Source: Blastocatellia bacterium (GTDB lineage: Bacteria; Acidobacteriota; Blastocatellia; Chloracidobacteriales; JADJPF01). Taken from it: DNA of 64,000 bases. The first letter of the stretch is position 1, and every line of letters starts with the position of its first letter. This document shows positions 26,471 to 37,100 of the stretch, piece after piece. The stretch is taken from NCBI GenBank assembly GCA_016713405.1, contig JADJPF010000020.1:1-64000 (forward strand), given 5' to 3'. Made by a program: the position numbers and the translations under genes. The notes under the pieces are model-generated. The model was not told the DNA's origin. It did not search any database and was given only the letters and a program-made list of their open reading frames with translations.

Positions 26471-26893
26471 CTAGGAAAAAAATTGTGTAGAAATAAAGCC
26501 CCAAAGAATTACTAGCATTCCTAGAATTTCCCCAGGTATAAGCAAATACATAAACCAAGTAGAAATAAAGTTTCTTTTGCTAAATAAATTATCAGTTTGA
26601 TTTTGTAGCCCAGTAATAAAATAACCAACTATAGTTAGGGTAAAAAAGGTAAGAGGAATTATTGTAGCAAGTATCTGTATAAAATTAGAATAGGGACTAT
26701 ATTCTAGTAATTTTGCAATTACTAGAGCAGCAAAGCTATAAAGAAATGAAGCACGATGAGCAATATCAATATAGGCGGGTGCATTATGACTAGGGCTAGT
26801 CATAATGTATCTATACTTAATTACTCCTGAGAGCATACCAAAAAGTAAAAACACGCCTGCGGCTAATAGGCTGAGTTTAATGGCTAATCCCAT
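26471..26893 (-). CDS. Four-span membrane protein of unknown function
   Basis: A 140-residue protein with four hydrophobic segments (about residues 5-23, 46-64, 72-94 and 115-135) and few charged residues. A conserved-looking HRASFLYSF segment precedes the second span. It has no recognised family signature, though the shape recalls small DUF-type integral membrane proteins. Upstream of the GNAT gene on the same strand. Confidence 0.65.
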   Translation of the reverse strand: MGLAIKLSLLAAGVFLLFGMLSGVIKYRYIMTSPSHNAPAYIDIAHRASFLYSFAALVIAKLLEYSPYSNFIQILATIIPLTFFTLTIVGYFITGLQNQTDNLFSKRNFISTWFMYLLIPGEILGMLVILWGFISTQFFS

Positions 26894-26974
26894 AATCCCC
26901 TCAATATTATTAAATGCTTATTAGCCGATTATTTATCATCTATTTTGTTTTTACAATTTGCCTTAGCTATAGTT

Positions 26975-27262
26975 CTAAACAGGCAAAGTAAAACGGTCTA
27001 CCGCAATACCATAGCTACGAAGTTTCTTTTCAATATCGCTTGCTTCTTTATCCATTGAACTAGGATCTGAATGTTTATAAGTGTTGTAGCGACCGTCAAT
27101 GTATTTTTCTTTGCTAGCACCCTTTGCAATACAAGTAAGTCCATAGCGAACCGCACCATTTACGCTAAGGCATTTATGTGCATCAAGAGAAATAGTATCT
27201 ATTTTGTTAGAGACCGCCCATTTGGCTAAATCTTCGAGACTGTAAAAATACTTTTCTATCAT
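26975..27262 (-). CDS. Hypothetical protein
   Basis: Starts at the ATG at 27262 (MIEKYFYSLEDL) because CAGGAG lies six bases upstream; an in-frame ATG 16 codons earlier lacks a site. About 95 residues, soluble, with two cysteines (AHKCLSVNG and LTCIAKG). It is rich in Ser, Asp and Lys in its C-terminal half (HSDPSSMDKEASDIEKKLRS). I recognise no family. The 263 bases upstream, before lpxB, are AT-rich and divergent, so both genes probably have their promoters there. Confidence 0.6.
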   Translation of the reverse strand: MIEKYFYSLEDLAKWAVSNKIDTISLDAHKCLSVNGAVRYGLTCIAKGASKEKYIDGRYNTYKHSDPSSMDKEASDIEKKLRSYGIAVDRFTLPV

Positions 27263-27525
27263 GATGTACTCCTGGTCTTTTATTTTGACAAAGATCAACT
27301 CACTTAACATATAGTTGGGTTAATTTTTTAGTATTAACTCAATTAGTTTAGTTAGTGGGAAATTTTTGTTTTTGGTATATCTCTCTATCATGCAACTTTT
27401 TTAAAATATGTCAACCGATTTATTGCTAAAAAAATTTTTTTATGATTTATCTAAAATAACTCCATTATTACTAGCTAATTAGCCATGTTCTATTTCATAA
27501 TTGCAAGCCGTACTTTTGAGGAAAA

Positions 27526-28704
27526 ATGGACACACCTAAAGGAAAAAAAATATTTATCGTTGCTGGTGAAGCATCTGGTGATTTACATGCTAGCAATTTA
27601 ATTCGGGCAGTTAAGGAAAACCTCCACACAGTAGAATTTTATGGGATGGGTGGAGTAGAAATGCTTGCAGCAGGTGCTAGGCTTACTCATGATTTGCGTA
27701 AAGTTAGCGTTATAGGTTTAGTAGAAGTTCTATCACGCCTACCAACTATTTTACGAACGCTAAAAGAGTTAGCAGAGTCAATTGTAACTGAAAAACCAGA
27801 CTTAGCCGTACTGGTTGATTTTCCAGACTTTAACTTAAAATTAGCTGAAAAGTTGAAAAAGGCAGGAGTTCCTGTTCTTTGGTATATTAGCCCTCAAATT
27901 TGGGCTTGGCGGGCTGAACGAATTACTAAAATTATCAAATTAATTGATTATATGTTGGTGATTCTACCTTTTGAAGTAGACTTTTACCACCAACATAACC
28001 TAAATGTTAGTTTTGTTGGACATCCTCTAGTTGATAAAGTAGCAGCAAAACTATCTAAAGAAGAAATTTGTAAAGAATTAGGATTAGAAGCTAATAAACC
28101 AATTATTGCACTACTTCCTGGCAGTCGTAACATAGAAATTAAGCTACTACTACCATACTTAAAAGCAGCAGCAGAAATTCTTTATCAAAAAAACCCTGCT
28201 TATCAATTTGTTATCCCTCTAGCTAACACTTTAGACCCTAGCAAAATAGCAAAAAAGCTAGATGGTGTTAAAGTTCCTATAAAATTAATTACAGGAAAAA
28301 CTTATGACATAGTTTCTGCGGCTGATTGTGCTGTAGTTGCAGCAGGTACAGCAACATTAGAAACAGCTTTGCTTAACACTCCTGCTATTATTATTGGGCG
28401 AGTGTCTCGACTAACTTGGTTTCTTTGGTCAAAATATACAAAACTACCTTATTATGGACTACCTAATTACATAATAAATAAAAAGCTAATCACAGAGTTA
28501 ATCCAACACCAAGCAAGCGGTGAGCAAATTGCTGAGGAGATAGAAAAATTACTTAATTCTTCTTCAGAGCAAAAGCGATTACAAGAAGGTTATCAAGAAA
28601 TCCGCAGGCGTTTAGGCGATGGTGGAGCATCACAAAAGGCTGCTAATATTTTGCTAGAAATTTTGCTAAAAGATGCTAGTCCTTATAAATTGTTAAAAAA
28701 CTAG
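27526..28704 (+). CDS. lpxB: Lipid-A-disaccharide synthase
   Basis: Joins UDP-2,3-diacylglucosamine to lipid X at the inner face of the cytoplasmic membrane, forming the lipid A disaccharide. The 392-residue GT19 enzyme shows the family signatures AGEASGDLHASNLI at the N-terminus, GMGGVEMLAAGA, VLVDFPDFNLKLAEK, WYISPQIWAWR, GHPLVD and LLPGSR, and the C-terminal ATLETALLNTPAIIIGR. TTGAGG precedes the ATG. With lpxD at 49.5 kb it shows a lipopolysaccharide-bearing outer membrane. Its 3' end overlaps the convergent yjbQ gene by four bases. Confidence 0.96.
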   Translation: MDTPKGKKIFIVAGEASGDLHASNLIRAVKENLHTVEFYGMGGVEMLAAGARLTHDLRKVSVIGLVEVLSRLPTILRTLKELAESIVTEKPDLAVLVDFPDFNLKLAEKLKKAGVPVLWYISPQIWAWRAERITKIIKLIDYMLVILPFEVDFYHQHNLNVSFVGHPLVDKVAAKLSKEEICKELGLEANKPIIALLPGSRNIEIKLLLPYLKAAAEILYQKNPAYQFVIPLANTLDPSKIAKKLDGVKVPIKLITGKTYDIVSAADCAVVAAGTATLETALLNTPAIIIGRVSRLTWFLWSKYTKLPYYGLPNYIINKKLITELIQHQASGEQIAEEIEKLLNSSSEQKRLQEGYQEIRRRLGDGGASQKAANILLEILLKDASPYKLLKN

Positions 28705-29126
28705 ATACCTGCAATATGAATTATTAACCGCCGCCGGTGAGCGCGTCGGCGATGTTCCCATAAATAAAGACCCTGCCAAATTCCTAAAGCTAATTTAGCG
28801 TTACTAATTGGAATATTTTCAGAGGTTTTTGTTAAAACACTCCGAGCATGTGCAGGCATATCATCAGAGCCTTCTGCGTCATGCTCCCAGTTATCCGACT
28901 CAGGAGCTAGTTTATTCATCCATCTAGATAAATCTCTTAGTACAGAAGGATCAGCATTTTCTTGAATTATTAAACTAGCAGAAGTATGTTGAATAAAAAC
29001 TGTACAAAGCCCTGTAGTAATTTGACTTATCTTTACAATATTAGCAACACGATCAGTAATATTAATAAAACCTAGTCCATTAGTATTAATTTCTAAAAAT
29101 TCTTGAAAAACTTTATAATTTGACAT
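28701..29126 (-). CDS. yjbQ: YjbQ/UPF0047 family protein
   Basis: A 141-residue member of the YjbQ family, trimeric metal-binding proteins; some members have weak thiamin phosphate synthase activity in vitro, but the physiological role is uncertain. Signatures: FIQHTSASLIIQENADP, DDMPAHARSVLT and LGIWQGLYLWEHR, which include the conserved His and Asp residues. Full length. It is convergent with lpxB, overlapping by four bases, and is transcribed from the AT-rich region upstream of the kinase gene. Confidence 0.9.
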   Translation of the reverse strand: MSNYKVFQEFLEINTNGLGFINITDRVANIVKISQITTGLCTVFIQHTSASLIIQENADPSVLRDLSRWMNKLAPESDNWEHDAEGSDDMPAHARSVLTKTSENIPISNAKLALGIWQGLYLWEHRRRAHRRRLIIHIAGI

Positions 29127-29461
29127 TTCTAACCTATTTAAAATATTAAAAAACTGATTGATGAAGTTAAGAATATTAACTAAATTGGGGCAAACTTTAT
29201 AGTAGCAAAAAAAAATTTCTTAGATCAGGTTTTCCATATTGATTTAACAATACTTTGATGTTACAAAAACAGGTTGTTTTACCAAAAATAAATCAAATAT
29301 TGCCTTAAGGTTTTATTACTAAACCTTTTATTCTTTGGCTCTAAAACAATCAAAATATGTAAATATTTAATGATAAATAGAGCAAACTATTAATTGCAGT
29401 AAAATTTTTACTTTTTGATACTTAAAAAACGAGGCGTTATTATTTTCGCTGAGGCAAGAGC
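29127..29461. other. Divergent promoter region, no gene seen
   Basis: 335 AT-rich bases between yjbQ (-) and the kinase gene (+). I see no ORF with a ribosome-binding site and no strong hairpin. It presumably holds the promoters of both genes. Confidence 0.5.
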
Positions 29462-32400
29462 ATGAAATTTTGCAGCATCTGTGGCAAACAGTGGTTTAAT
29501 GACATAAGGTTTTGCCCTATTGATGGTGTTCCGTTAGAAAGTGATTCTCCATCAAGCTCATTAAACTATTTAGTAGGCCAAGTTATTAACCACACTTACC
29601 GAATTGAAGCTAAAATTGGTGAAGGCAGCGTTGGCACAGTCTTTAAGGCTAAACATTTAGGTATTGGTGATATTGTAGCAATAAAAGTAATTGCTCCTGC
29701 AAATACAGAAAAAACTGATTCTTTAATGCGATTTCGACGAGAAGCTAAGGCGGCTCGTCGTCTTTCCCACCCAAATGCAGTTACCGTCTATGATTTTAAT
29801 ATTACTGATGGTGGCTTGCTATTTATGGTAATGGAATATGTAAATGGTATTACCCTAGAAAAATATCTACAAGACCATTCCCCTTTACGCCCACAACGTG
29901 CATTAGAAATTTTACGTCCAGTTGGTGCAGTTTTAGATGTTGCTCATAGTTTAGGTATTATCCACCGAGACTTAAAACCTGCTAACTTGATGCTTTGTAA
30001 AGACACAAGCGGCAATGAGCAAGTAAAAGTATTAGATTTTGGCACTGCTCGCTTAGTCCTTGAGGATTCAAACACACAAGAAGATGCTGTAATTACTACA
30101 TTACAAGGTCAAATCTTTGGTGCGCCTATTTATACCTCTCCAGAACAAGCATTAAGTGAGCCTGTTGGCCCGACAACAGATATTTATACATTAGGTATTA
30201 TTCTTTATCAAATGCTTACAGGTACAGTTCCATTTAATGCACCAAAAGCTTATCAAGTAATGATGGCACATATTAATGATTCGCCTGACTTACCATCTAG
30301 CCGTAATCCTGGACTACCAATAGAGTTTGATGATGTTATTTTACGAGCTTTAGCTAAAAAGCCAGAGGATCGTTATCAAACCGCTACAGCAATGGTTGAG
30401 GAACTAACAGCGGTAATTTCTAATTTAGTTACTCGCGATACTTTGACCATTCCTTCTCCAGTAGAGAACTTAAATGGGTCAGACTCAGAAAAAAGCCAAA
30501 TTATCTCCTCATCTATTTCTAATTTAGAACAAACTGATTCTTCTGTAGAACTTGAATCTTTTGATTTACCTGACCCAATACATAGCGGTGATTTACCAAT
30601 ATTTATTGATACAATAAATTTTCAACAATATGTTGGACAAGAAACAGCCTTAGCTCAATTACAAGAAGAAATTAACACATCCTCAACTACCCAACCTATT
30701 TTTATTGTTGGAGAAGCAGGTATAGGTAAAACAACCCTAGTTAATCAGTTAAAACAATGGGCTGAAAGTCAAAAAATAACTGTTTTAGTTGGCAATTTTA
30801 CAGAGTTTGGTGCAACTTCAATAGAACCATTGCATGTATTAAAAGAATTATTAAGCTTGCTTCCAAATATTAAATTGCTTGACCGCAGTGCTAAATCTAG
30901 CAATTTATCAACCGCTATGCTGCGAGAGCAACGAGAAGAAAAAAAGTGGCAGTTATTTGACCGTTTAGTAAAAACCTTAGAGGATAGGACTAAAATTTCT
31001 CCTCAAATATTAATAGTAGAAGATCTTCAATGGGCTGATACTCTTAGCCTAGAATTTCTAGGCTATTTACTGCGTAATAGTGAATTAAAAAATTTTTCTT
31101 TTGTTGGCACAGTCCGTTCTGAAGAACTTAACCGAGAAAGTTTATTTAGCAGTTGGTTTAAGTCCCAAAAACGCTATTTTTATTATCAAAGCTTAGAATT
31201 AGCTAAGTTGGATCAAACAAATATTTCTCTACTTCTAGAAAATATTTTTCAGGCTATTGGCATTCAACAACAAGATATTGAATCCCTACAACAAATAACA
31301 GAAGGAAATCCGCTTTATTTAATTCAACTTGTTAGTCTTTTAGTTCTTAGCAACAAAATTTCCCTACAAAATAATATTTGGCAAGTAGAACCAATAATAC
31401 CAAATAAAGTGCCTAATAGTATTGCTAAGATTGTACAAGAAAAAATGGCACTACTTCCTTTAGAACTACAAAAAGTTCTTAAGTTTTCCTCTGCTATAGA
31501 AGAAATTATTAATTTTGACCTACTAGAAATTATTATAGGTAAAACGGCGGATCAATTAAAAGATATTCTTATCCCTGCTATTGATTATTTGTTAGTAAAA
31601 GAAGAAACCACTAGCCAAGGTCAAGTCTTGCGCTTTTATCATAATTTAATTAGACGTAGCATTTATGACAATATTTCTTTGGCTGAAGCCAAAGCACTTC
31701 ATAGCGACATAGCCAAGGCTTATAACTCTTTAAGACACACTAAAAAGTTTCGTGTTGGTGCAGAGTTTGCTTATCACAATTATTTAGCAGGTGCTTGGGA
31801 AAGAGCCTTTCAACATGGATGTTCTGTTACAGAACGAGCCTGGCAACATTCTATGTTAGATGAAGTGATTCGTTTTTCCCGTTATACAGAAGATGCTGCC
31901 TCAAATCTAGCAGAGCTTGATAAAGATGCCTTAAATAAATTAACAGAGCTTAAATTATTAAGACTTCAATCACTTTTGCGCCTTAATCGTTTTAGAGAAG
32001 CAGAGCTTGAACTTGATAAAATGCAAGAGCTTATGACACAAATCGAAGACGCTTCACTGCTTGCACTTTATCATTTAGCTGTTTTAACTATTTGTAATCG
32101 TAATGGTCATTATAGCCAAGGAATAGAAATTGGTTCTGCTGGACTAGTTTTAGCTCGAACTGTAAATGATGAAGAAACCATTCGTCGTCTTATTTATAAT
32201 ATTGCAGGTTGTCATGCTCATATTTCAAAATTAGAAGTAGCTATTACTTTATTTGAAAATCTTTATAAAATGTCTAAACAAGCCGAAGATGAAGCCTTAC
32301 GTTGTGCTTCACTTTGTTCAATAGGCTATTTACAACATTTTGCAGGTAGTTGGCGACAAGCCCGAACAAGCTTAAATCGCGCTCGTCAACTAGCCCAAGA

Positions 32401-33112
32401 AAGCTATGACCCTTATCGAGAGTGTTTAGCATTAATTTTTTCTATTTGGATAGCTGAATATGAAGGTAATACATCTACCCTTAATTCTTACTATCAAACA
32501 GGCTTAAAGCTAGCTCGTATTTATGGCTGGGTTAATTATGAAGGTTATTTGCATTTCCTCTTTGGCCGTCATCAAGCCTATAGTGCAGAAATTGACGTGG
32601 CTACAGCCGAGGAATCTTTATCTAGCAGTCTAGAAATTATGCAGGAAGTCCCAGATCTTCCAGGTCAAGTTATTGTAGCTCCTACTTTAGCCTTACTTAA
32701 TGCTCGTATTAATCCATCTGAAGAAACTATAAATAATTTACGCTCAATGTGTGAAAGTCTAGCTCAATGGGGAGAAAAGCTAAATTATTGTGAAATACTT
32801 TGTCATTTAGCTAAAGTAGAACAAGAAAATGAAATGTGGGATAGTTCTTTAACTACATATGAAAAAGCCTTGGATTTAGCTAAAACCATTCCTCATATTG
32901 ATTGTCAGTGGCAAGCAATGTTTGGTCTTGCCAAATATCACCATTACAAAGAATGTTCAGAAATAACTTCTTCTTACCTCTCGCAAGCAATAGAAATCAT
33001 AGAAAAATTAAAGAAAGAATTTGATTCTGAAGCAGATATAGAAGCATTTTTAGAAAATAAAAAGCCCCTTTATGAACTACAAGATAAATTAAGTTTTAAC
33101 ACCAGGAGTTAG
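29462..33112 (+). CDS. Zinc-ribbon Ser/Thr kinase fused to AAA/STAND-type ATPase and TPRs
   Basis: A 1216-residue signalling protein. Order: N-terminal zinc-ribbon-like segment (CSICG...FCPIDG, residues 4-22), eukaryote-like Ser/Thr kinase (about 45-310) with an IGEGSVGTV glycine loop, VAIK lysine, HRDLKPANLM catalytic loop near residue 167 and DFGTARL, a linker, then an ATPase with Walker A GEAGIGKTT near residue 417 and a Walker-B-like LIVEDLQWAD, and finally helical TPR-type repeats from about 820 to the end. No membrane span is seen. Such fusions are characteristic of acidobacterial and myxobacterial regulators. The next gene is two bases away and encodes a secreted protein, perhaps functionally linked. 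The kinase looks catalytically complete. Confidence 0.93.
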   Translation: MKFCSICGKQWFNDIRFCPIDGVPLESDSPSSSLNYLVGQVINHTYRIEAKIGEGSVGTVFKAKHLGIGDIVAIKVIAPANTEKTDSLMRFRREAKAARRLSHPNAVTVYDFNITDGGLLFMVMEYVNGITLEKYLQDHSPLRPQRALEILRPVGAVLDVAHSLGIIHRDLKPANLMLCKDTSGNEQVKVLDFGTARLVLEDSNTQEDAVITTLQGQIFGAPIYTSPEQALSEPVGPTTDIYTLGIILYQMLTGTVPFNAPKAYQVMMAHINDSPDLPSSRNPGLPIEFDDVILRALAKKPEDRYQTATAMVEELTAVISNLVTRDTLTIPSPVENLNGSDSEKSQIISSSISNLEQTDSSVELESFDLPDPIHSGDLPIFIDTINFQQYVGQETALAQLQEEINTSSTTQPIFIVGEAGIGKTTLVNQLKQWAESQKITVLVGNFTEFGATSIEPLHVLKELLSLLPNIKLLDRSAKSSNLSTAMLREQREEKKWQLFDRLVKTLEDRTKISPQILIVEDLQWADTLSLEFLGYLLRNSELKNFSFVGTVRSEELNRESLFSSWFKSQKRYFYYQSLELAKLDQTNISLLLENIFQAIGIQQQDIESLQQITEGNPLYLIQLVSLLVLSNKISLQNNIWQVEPIIPNKVPNSIAKIVQEKMALLPLELQKVLKFSSAIEEIINFDLLEIIIGKTADQLKDILIPAIDYLLVKEETTSQGQVLRFYHNLIRRSIYDNISLAEAKALHSDIAKAYNSLRHTKKFRVGAEFAYHNYLAGAWERAFQHGCSVTERAWQHSMLDEVIRFSRYTEDAASNLAELDKDALNKLTELKLLRLQSLLRLNRFREAELELDKMQELMTQIEDASLLALYHLAVLTICNRNGHYSQGIEIGSAGLVLARTVNDEETIRRLIYNIAGCHAHISKLEVAITLFENLYKMSKQAEDEALRCASLCSIGYLQHFAGSWRQARTSLNRARQLAQESYDPYRECLALIFSIWIAEYEGNTSTLNSYYQTGLKLARIYGWVNYEGYLHFLFGRHQAYSAEIDVATAEESLSSSLEIMQEVPDLPGQVIVAPTLALLNARINPSEETINNLRSMCESLAQWGEKLNYCEILCHLAKVEQENEMWDSSLTTYEKALDLAKTIPHIDCQWQAMFGLAKYHHYKECSEITSSYLSQAIEIIEKLKKEFDSEADIEAFLENKKPLYELQDKLSFNTRS

Positions 33113-33114
33113 GA

Positions 33115-34095
33115 ATGAAAAATATTTTAGTAAGCGTAATTCTAGTATTTAGTTTCTTTAGCATTACTTCAACATATAAAATTTTTGCTCAAGAACCTAC
33201 TCCTGCGCAAAACCCTGCTCCAGAACAACCAACAGCAATAAAAGGAACTAAAGTTAATTTAATTAAGCCTGCTGGATTTATAGAATCAACAAACTTTCCA
33301 GGCTTTCAACAAAACTCTAGTGGGGCAACAATAATTGTTACAGAACTACCTGGCCCATATAAAGAAGTCTCTGAAAGTTTTACAGCAGAAAATCTTAAAT
33401 CCCGTGGAATGATCCTTCAATCTACAGAAAAAACTACAATTGATGGCTATCCTGGGCTAATTATTAAATTCTCCCAACAAGCTTATGGTCAAGATTTTGG
33501 CAAATTAGGTATTTTATTTGGCGATGATCAAGAAACAATTTTTGTAGTTGCATCATTTCCAGTTGAAACAGAAAAAGACCTGCTTGCACCTCTTAAAGAT
33601 TCAATACTTAGTGCAAAATGGGATCGCAAAAAAGTTGTAGACCCATTTGCAGACTTAACTTTTACTCTTGATGATAGTTCCAGCCCTTTAAAATTTGCTA
33701 AACGTGTACAATCCACATTACTTTATAGCAAAGATGGTCAATTTCCCGTTGCTGTAGATGCTCCTATTTTTATTGTTGGAAAAGCGGTTTCCGACCTAGC
33801 AGAAGAACAAATAGCTGACCAAAAAGCTTTTGCAGAAAGCCGCCTTAATCAAACTGTAGAAAATAAAAATATCGTAGTTCAAACCAATGAACCTATCACT
33901 ATAGGCGCGTTAAGCGGTTATGAGCTAGTTGCTAGCGGTGAAGATGCTTCTACAAACACCCCTGTAGCCATTTATCAAACAATTCTTTTTGAAGGAAAAA
34001 CTTACTATATTTTTCAAGGTGTGGTGGGTGCAAAAGCCAAAGATCAATTTATTAGCGAATTTAAGAAAATGACTCGTAACTTTAAACAAAAGTAG
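33115..34095 (+). CDS. Exported protein of unknown function, partner of the kinase gene
   Basis: A 326-residue protein with a Sec signal peptide (NILVSVILVFSFFSI, then IFAQ) and a proline-rich stretch after it. Two similar halves are visible: each has a beta-rich segment beginning with a hydrophobic bulge and an aromatic residue (ESTNFPGFQQNSSGATIIVTE and AVDAPIFIVGKAV), a regular alternation of TTIDGYPGLIIKFS and ITIGALSGYELVASG, and an E/K-rich terminus. This suggests an internal duplication of a roughly 140-residue domain. It starts two bases after the kinase stop with AGGAGTTAGGA before the ATG. Function unknown. A terminator follows. Confidence 0.75.
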   Translation: MKNILVSVILVFSFFSITSTYKIFAQEPTPAQNPAPEQPTAIKGTKVNLIKPAGFIESTNFPGFQQNSSGATIIVTELPGPYKEVSESFTAENLKSRGMILQSTEKTTIDGYPGLIIKFSQQAYGQDFGKLGILFGDDQETIFVVASFPVETEKDLLAPLKDSILSAKWDRKKVVDPFADLTFTLDDSSSPLKFAKRVQSTLLYSKDGQFPVAVDAPIFIVGKAVSDLAEEQIADQKAFAESRLNQTVENKNIVVQTNEPITIGALSGYELVASGEDASTNTPVAIYQTILFEGKTYYIFQGVVGAKAKDQFISEFKKMTRNFKQK

Positions 34096-34120
34096 AAGTT
34101 TGAAGAAAAAAGCTAACTAA

Positions 34121-34147
34121 AAAAGAGATTGTCAGACAATCTCTTTT
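34121..34147. terminator. Intrinsic terminator between convergent genes
   Basis: Perfect 12-bp stem AAAAGAGATTGT/ACAATCTCTTTT with a three-base loop and T-runs on both sides, shared by the secreted-protein gene (+) and the macroglobulin gene (-). Confidence 0.85.
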
Positions 34148-34173
34148 GTTAGCATATTTATCTATATATTTTT

Positions 34174-37100
34174 TTAGTTTGCAACTATCTCCACAGGCTT
34201 AGAAGTGGCTTTTACTTCAGGGTTATAATATTGATAAACCGTAGAAGCAAAGACAGTTACAGTTGCTGTTGCAATGTCTTCTTTAGCTAGTCTAGTGCGG
34301 TCATATTTAATGTCTATAGAAAGTGGTTCTATAGTTTGAATAGGCTCTAAACGGCTTTGCCAAGGCTTATAATAACGTCCAACTATTTGATACATCATTG
34401 AACCTTTACCAGCAAATTGAAAATCTAATTTATTATTTCCAACTTTTGTATAAGGTTTTAAGTCAAGCTGTTGCATCACGTCATTGTTATCTTCAGTAAT
34501 AACTAAATCAGTAATTTTTTGTCCATTAATACTAACTGCAATTGTGCCAGTTGTATCTTTACCGCTAGATTTTTGTTGTGAAAGTAACAAAGCTTTAAGT
34601 GAAAGAATTGTTGCTTGTGTAGAATGCCAGTTTCCAAAAGAGTCTTTTTTATCATTTAAGTATTTTAGAGCTTTAACAACTAAATTTGGGCTACTACCTG
34701 ATTTAATCAAGGCTTGAGCAGCTAATGCAGTTGTTTCAATATCTGCCATATTGCCATGTGAATAAGTTGGGGTTTTACCTTCCATTTTCCAAACAGCAGA
34801 TTTTTCTTGTTCTTCTACTTTTCCAACTAATGAATTAATTATACGTGTAGTCCAGGCCACGTCTTGACGAGAATCTACAGCAAAGTTAGCTAAAATTGCT
34901 AAAGTGTAAGTGTCTTCTTTACCATTTAGATTTTTATCAATAAAGCTTTTTGCTTTTGCGATTGCGTCGCCTTTATAGCCAGTATAGCCCAATGCCCAAG
35001 CAATATAAGCTGTGATTCTTACTTGGTCATTATGAAAATTATTTGTTGCACCTTCATCAATAAAATCTGTGTCTGGCCGCCAACTACCATCAGCTTGTTG
35101 TTGTGAAGCAAGCCAAGCTTGAGTTCGCTCTATTAATCTTGGGTCAACTTCATGAACTTTTGACATATCAAAAAATTCCATTAACCCAAAAGAGGTTAAG
35201 ATTTTATTTGCTGGTGCTTGACCAAACCAAGAAAAACCGCCTCCCTTAACTTCATAAGTCACCAAGCGTTGATAGCCTGTAGAAATAAAGCCTTCAGCCT
35301 TAACTTGAATTTCAGGAGTAATTTTCTTTGTAGTCTTCATATAATCCAAAACTAAAACATTTGGATAAGTTGTAGCAGAAGTTTGCTCAAAACACCCTCC
35401 AGGCATTCTTAACATACTGTCTAAGCCTTCAACTACTTGGCTTAAAGGGCCGGGGTAAAACTTAACTAAAATCTTGCTAGCATCAGCAATAGCAATTTCT
35501 GGAATAAGAATTTCTTTGCTGGCAGTGTTTTCTAATCTGTCATTAATTGTAACGTTTTGTTGTTCGCCATTTGGCAAGACTTCAATTTGTCGAGCAATTG
35601 CATCACCATTAGCGGCTGAATTACGGTTAAGAAGTCTTGCTGAAACGGTTAATTTGCCGATTCCAAGGCGTTTTGCTTGAATACGAAAACTGCTTGCTGT
35701 TACTTCACCAGCAGCAACATTTACTTGTTTAATTGCTGTGTCTTCAACCAAAGTAAACCAGTCTTCTTGTTTTAGAGTTAGTTCAACTGTTTGAGCATCA
35801 GTTAAATAATTATAAACTGCAACAGGTATAGAAACCGTGTCATCTTGAGTAAGTGAAACCGGCAAATCTAAGTCAATAAAGAAATCTTGGAAAACTTTAA
35901 TTCCTGCTGTGCTGCTGCCTAAAGCACCTTTTTTAGTAGAAGCTAGCATTGTCATTCGCCAAGTAGTTATTGAGTCAGCTAGCGGAATTCTTACAGTTAC
36001 ACGACCAGTTTTATCAGTTATAAGACGAGGATTAACATAAAGTGTTTCTGGAAAATAAGAACGTATTTTTGTTTCTTCTCCACCGCCTTCACCACCACTT
36101 GAACCTTCTGTTTTAGTTTGTTTATTAGCTTCTTTGTCTGCTGAACCAGTATCTTTTCTTGGAACCATAGCATCAACCATTTTAGGTGCAGCAGTACCCG
36201 CAACCATTTCTAAAGCTGCTCCGTTGGCTTCAGGTCTTAGACCACCTCCCATTAAATCACCACGTTGATTTCTGCGTTTTACCCTTCTGTCATCTTCAAA
36301 ATAACTATTTAAGTTAAATTGAAACACAGCTTTTTCATTTTGCTTATAGCCATAAAGTTGAAAATAAAATTGTTGTCCATCTAACCCGCCTAACCAATCA
36401 ATAGCAGCATAATAGTTTGCATAATTATTTTGTGTTTGTCCTTCAATTTTTATTGTTCGTCCCCAAGGATCAATTAAATCTGTTGCTTGAATGTAATTAG
36501 CTTTAATTGCTTTAGGAACATCAGCTTTTAAGTCATAGCTGGAAGTTTTATTTTCTTGATAATACTTGTTAATTCCTGCCACTATTCTTTCCATTTGTTT
36601 GTTAATTGACTGGTAATATTTTGGGTAATATTCTCCTGCTTTTGCAGCAAAAACATTTTGTCCTTGTTCAGTTCTTAAAGTGTAAATATTGACTTCTGTT
36701 GCTGCTGCCAAAAGCACTTGAGCCGCATTTTTACGAACTATATTAGCTTCTGCGTCAATTTCTCCAACTGGTAAAATATTTCCTGTGTCATTTAAGGAGT
36801 GAATTTCATAGCGTGGTTTTAAGAGTTCTTGTTCAAGATAAAAGAAAACTTTTTCTAGCCCTGGTTTTTTCTCACTTAATGCAAATACAGCTTCATCAAC
36901 TACTTGAAGATCTAAAACAGCAACTTTTGGATTGCCGGATTTATCTTTTACTATCATTTCTATTGCTGCTTCTTCACCAGGTCGAAAAGATTCTTTTGCT
37001 AGTTTAGTTTCAATTTGTAAATCATCCGCAGGGTCAACAAAAATCAATCGTCTATCGCTAACTGGGTCTGCATTGTTACCAAAAATATAAGCTCTTACTT

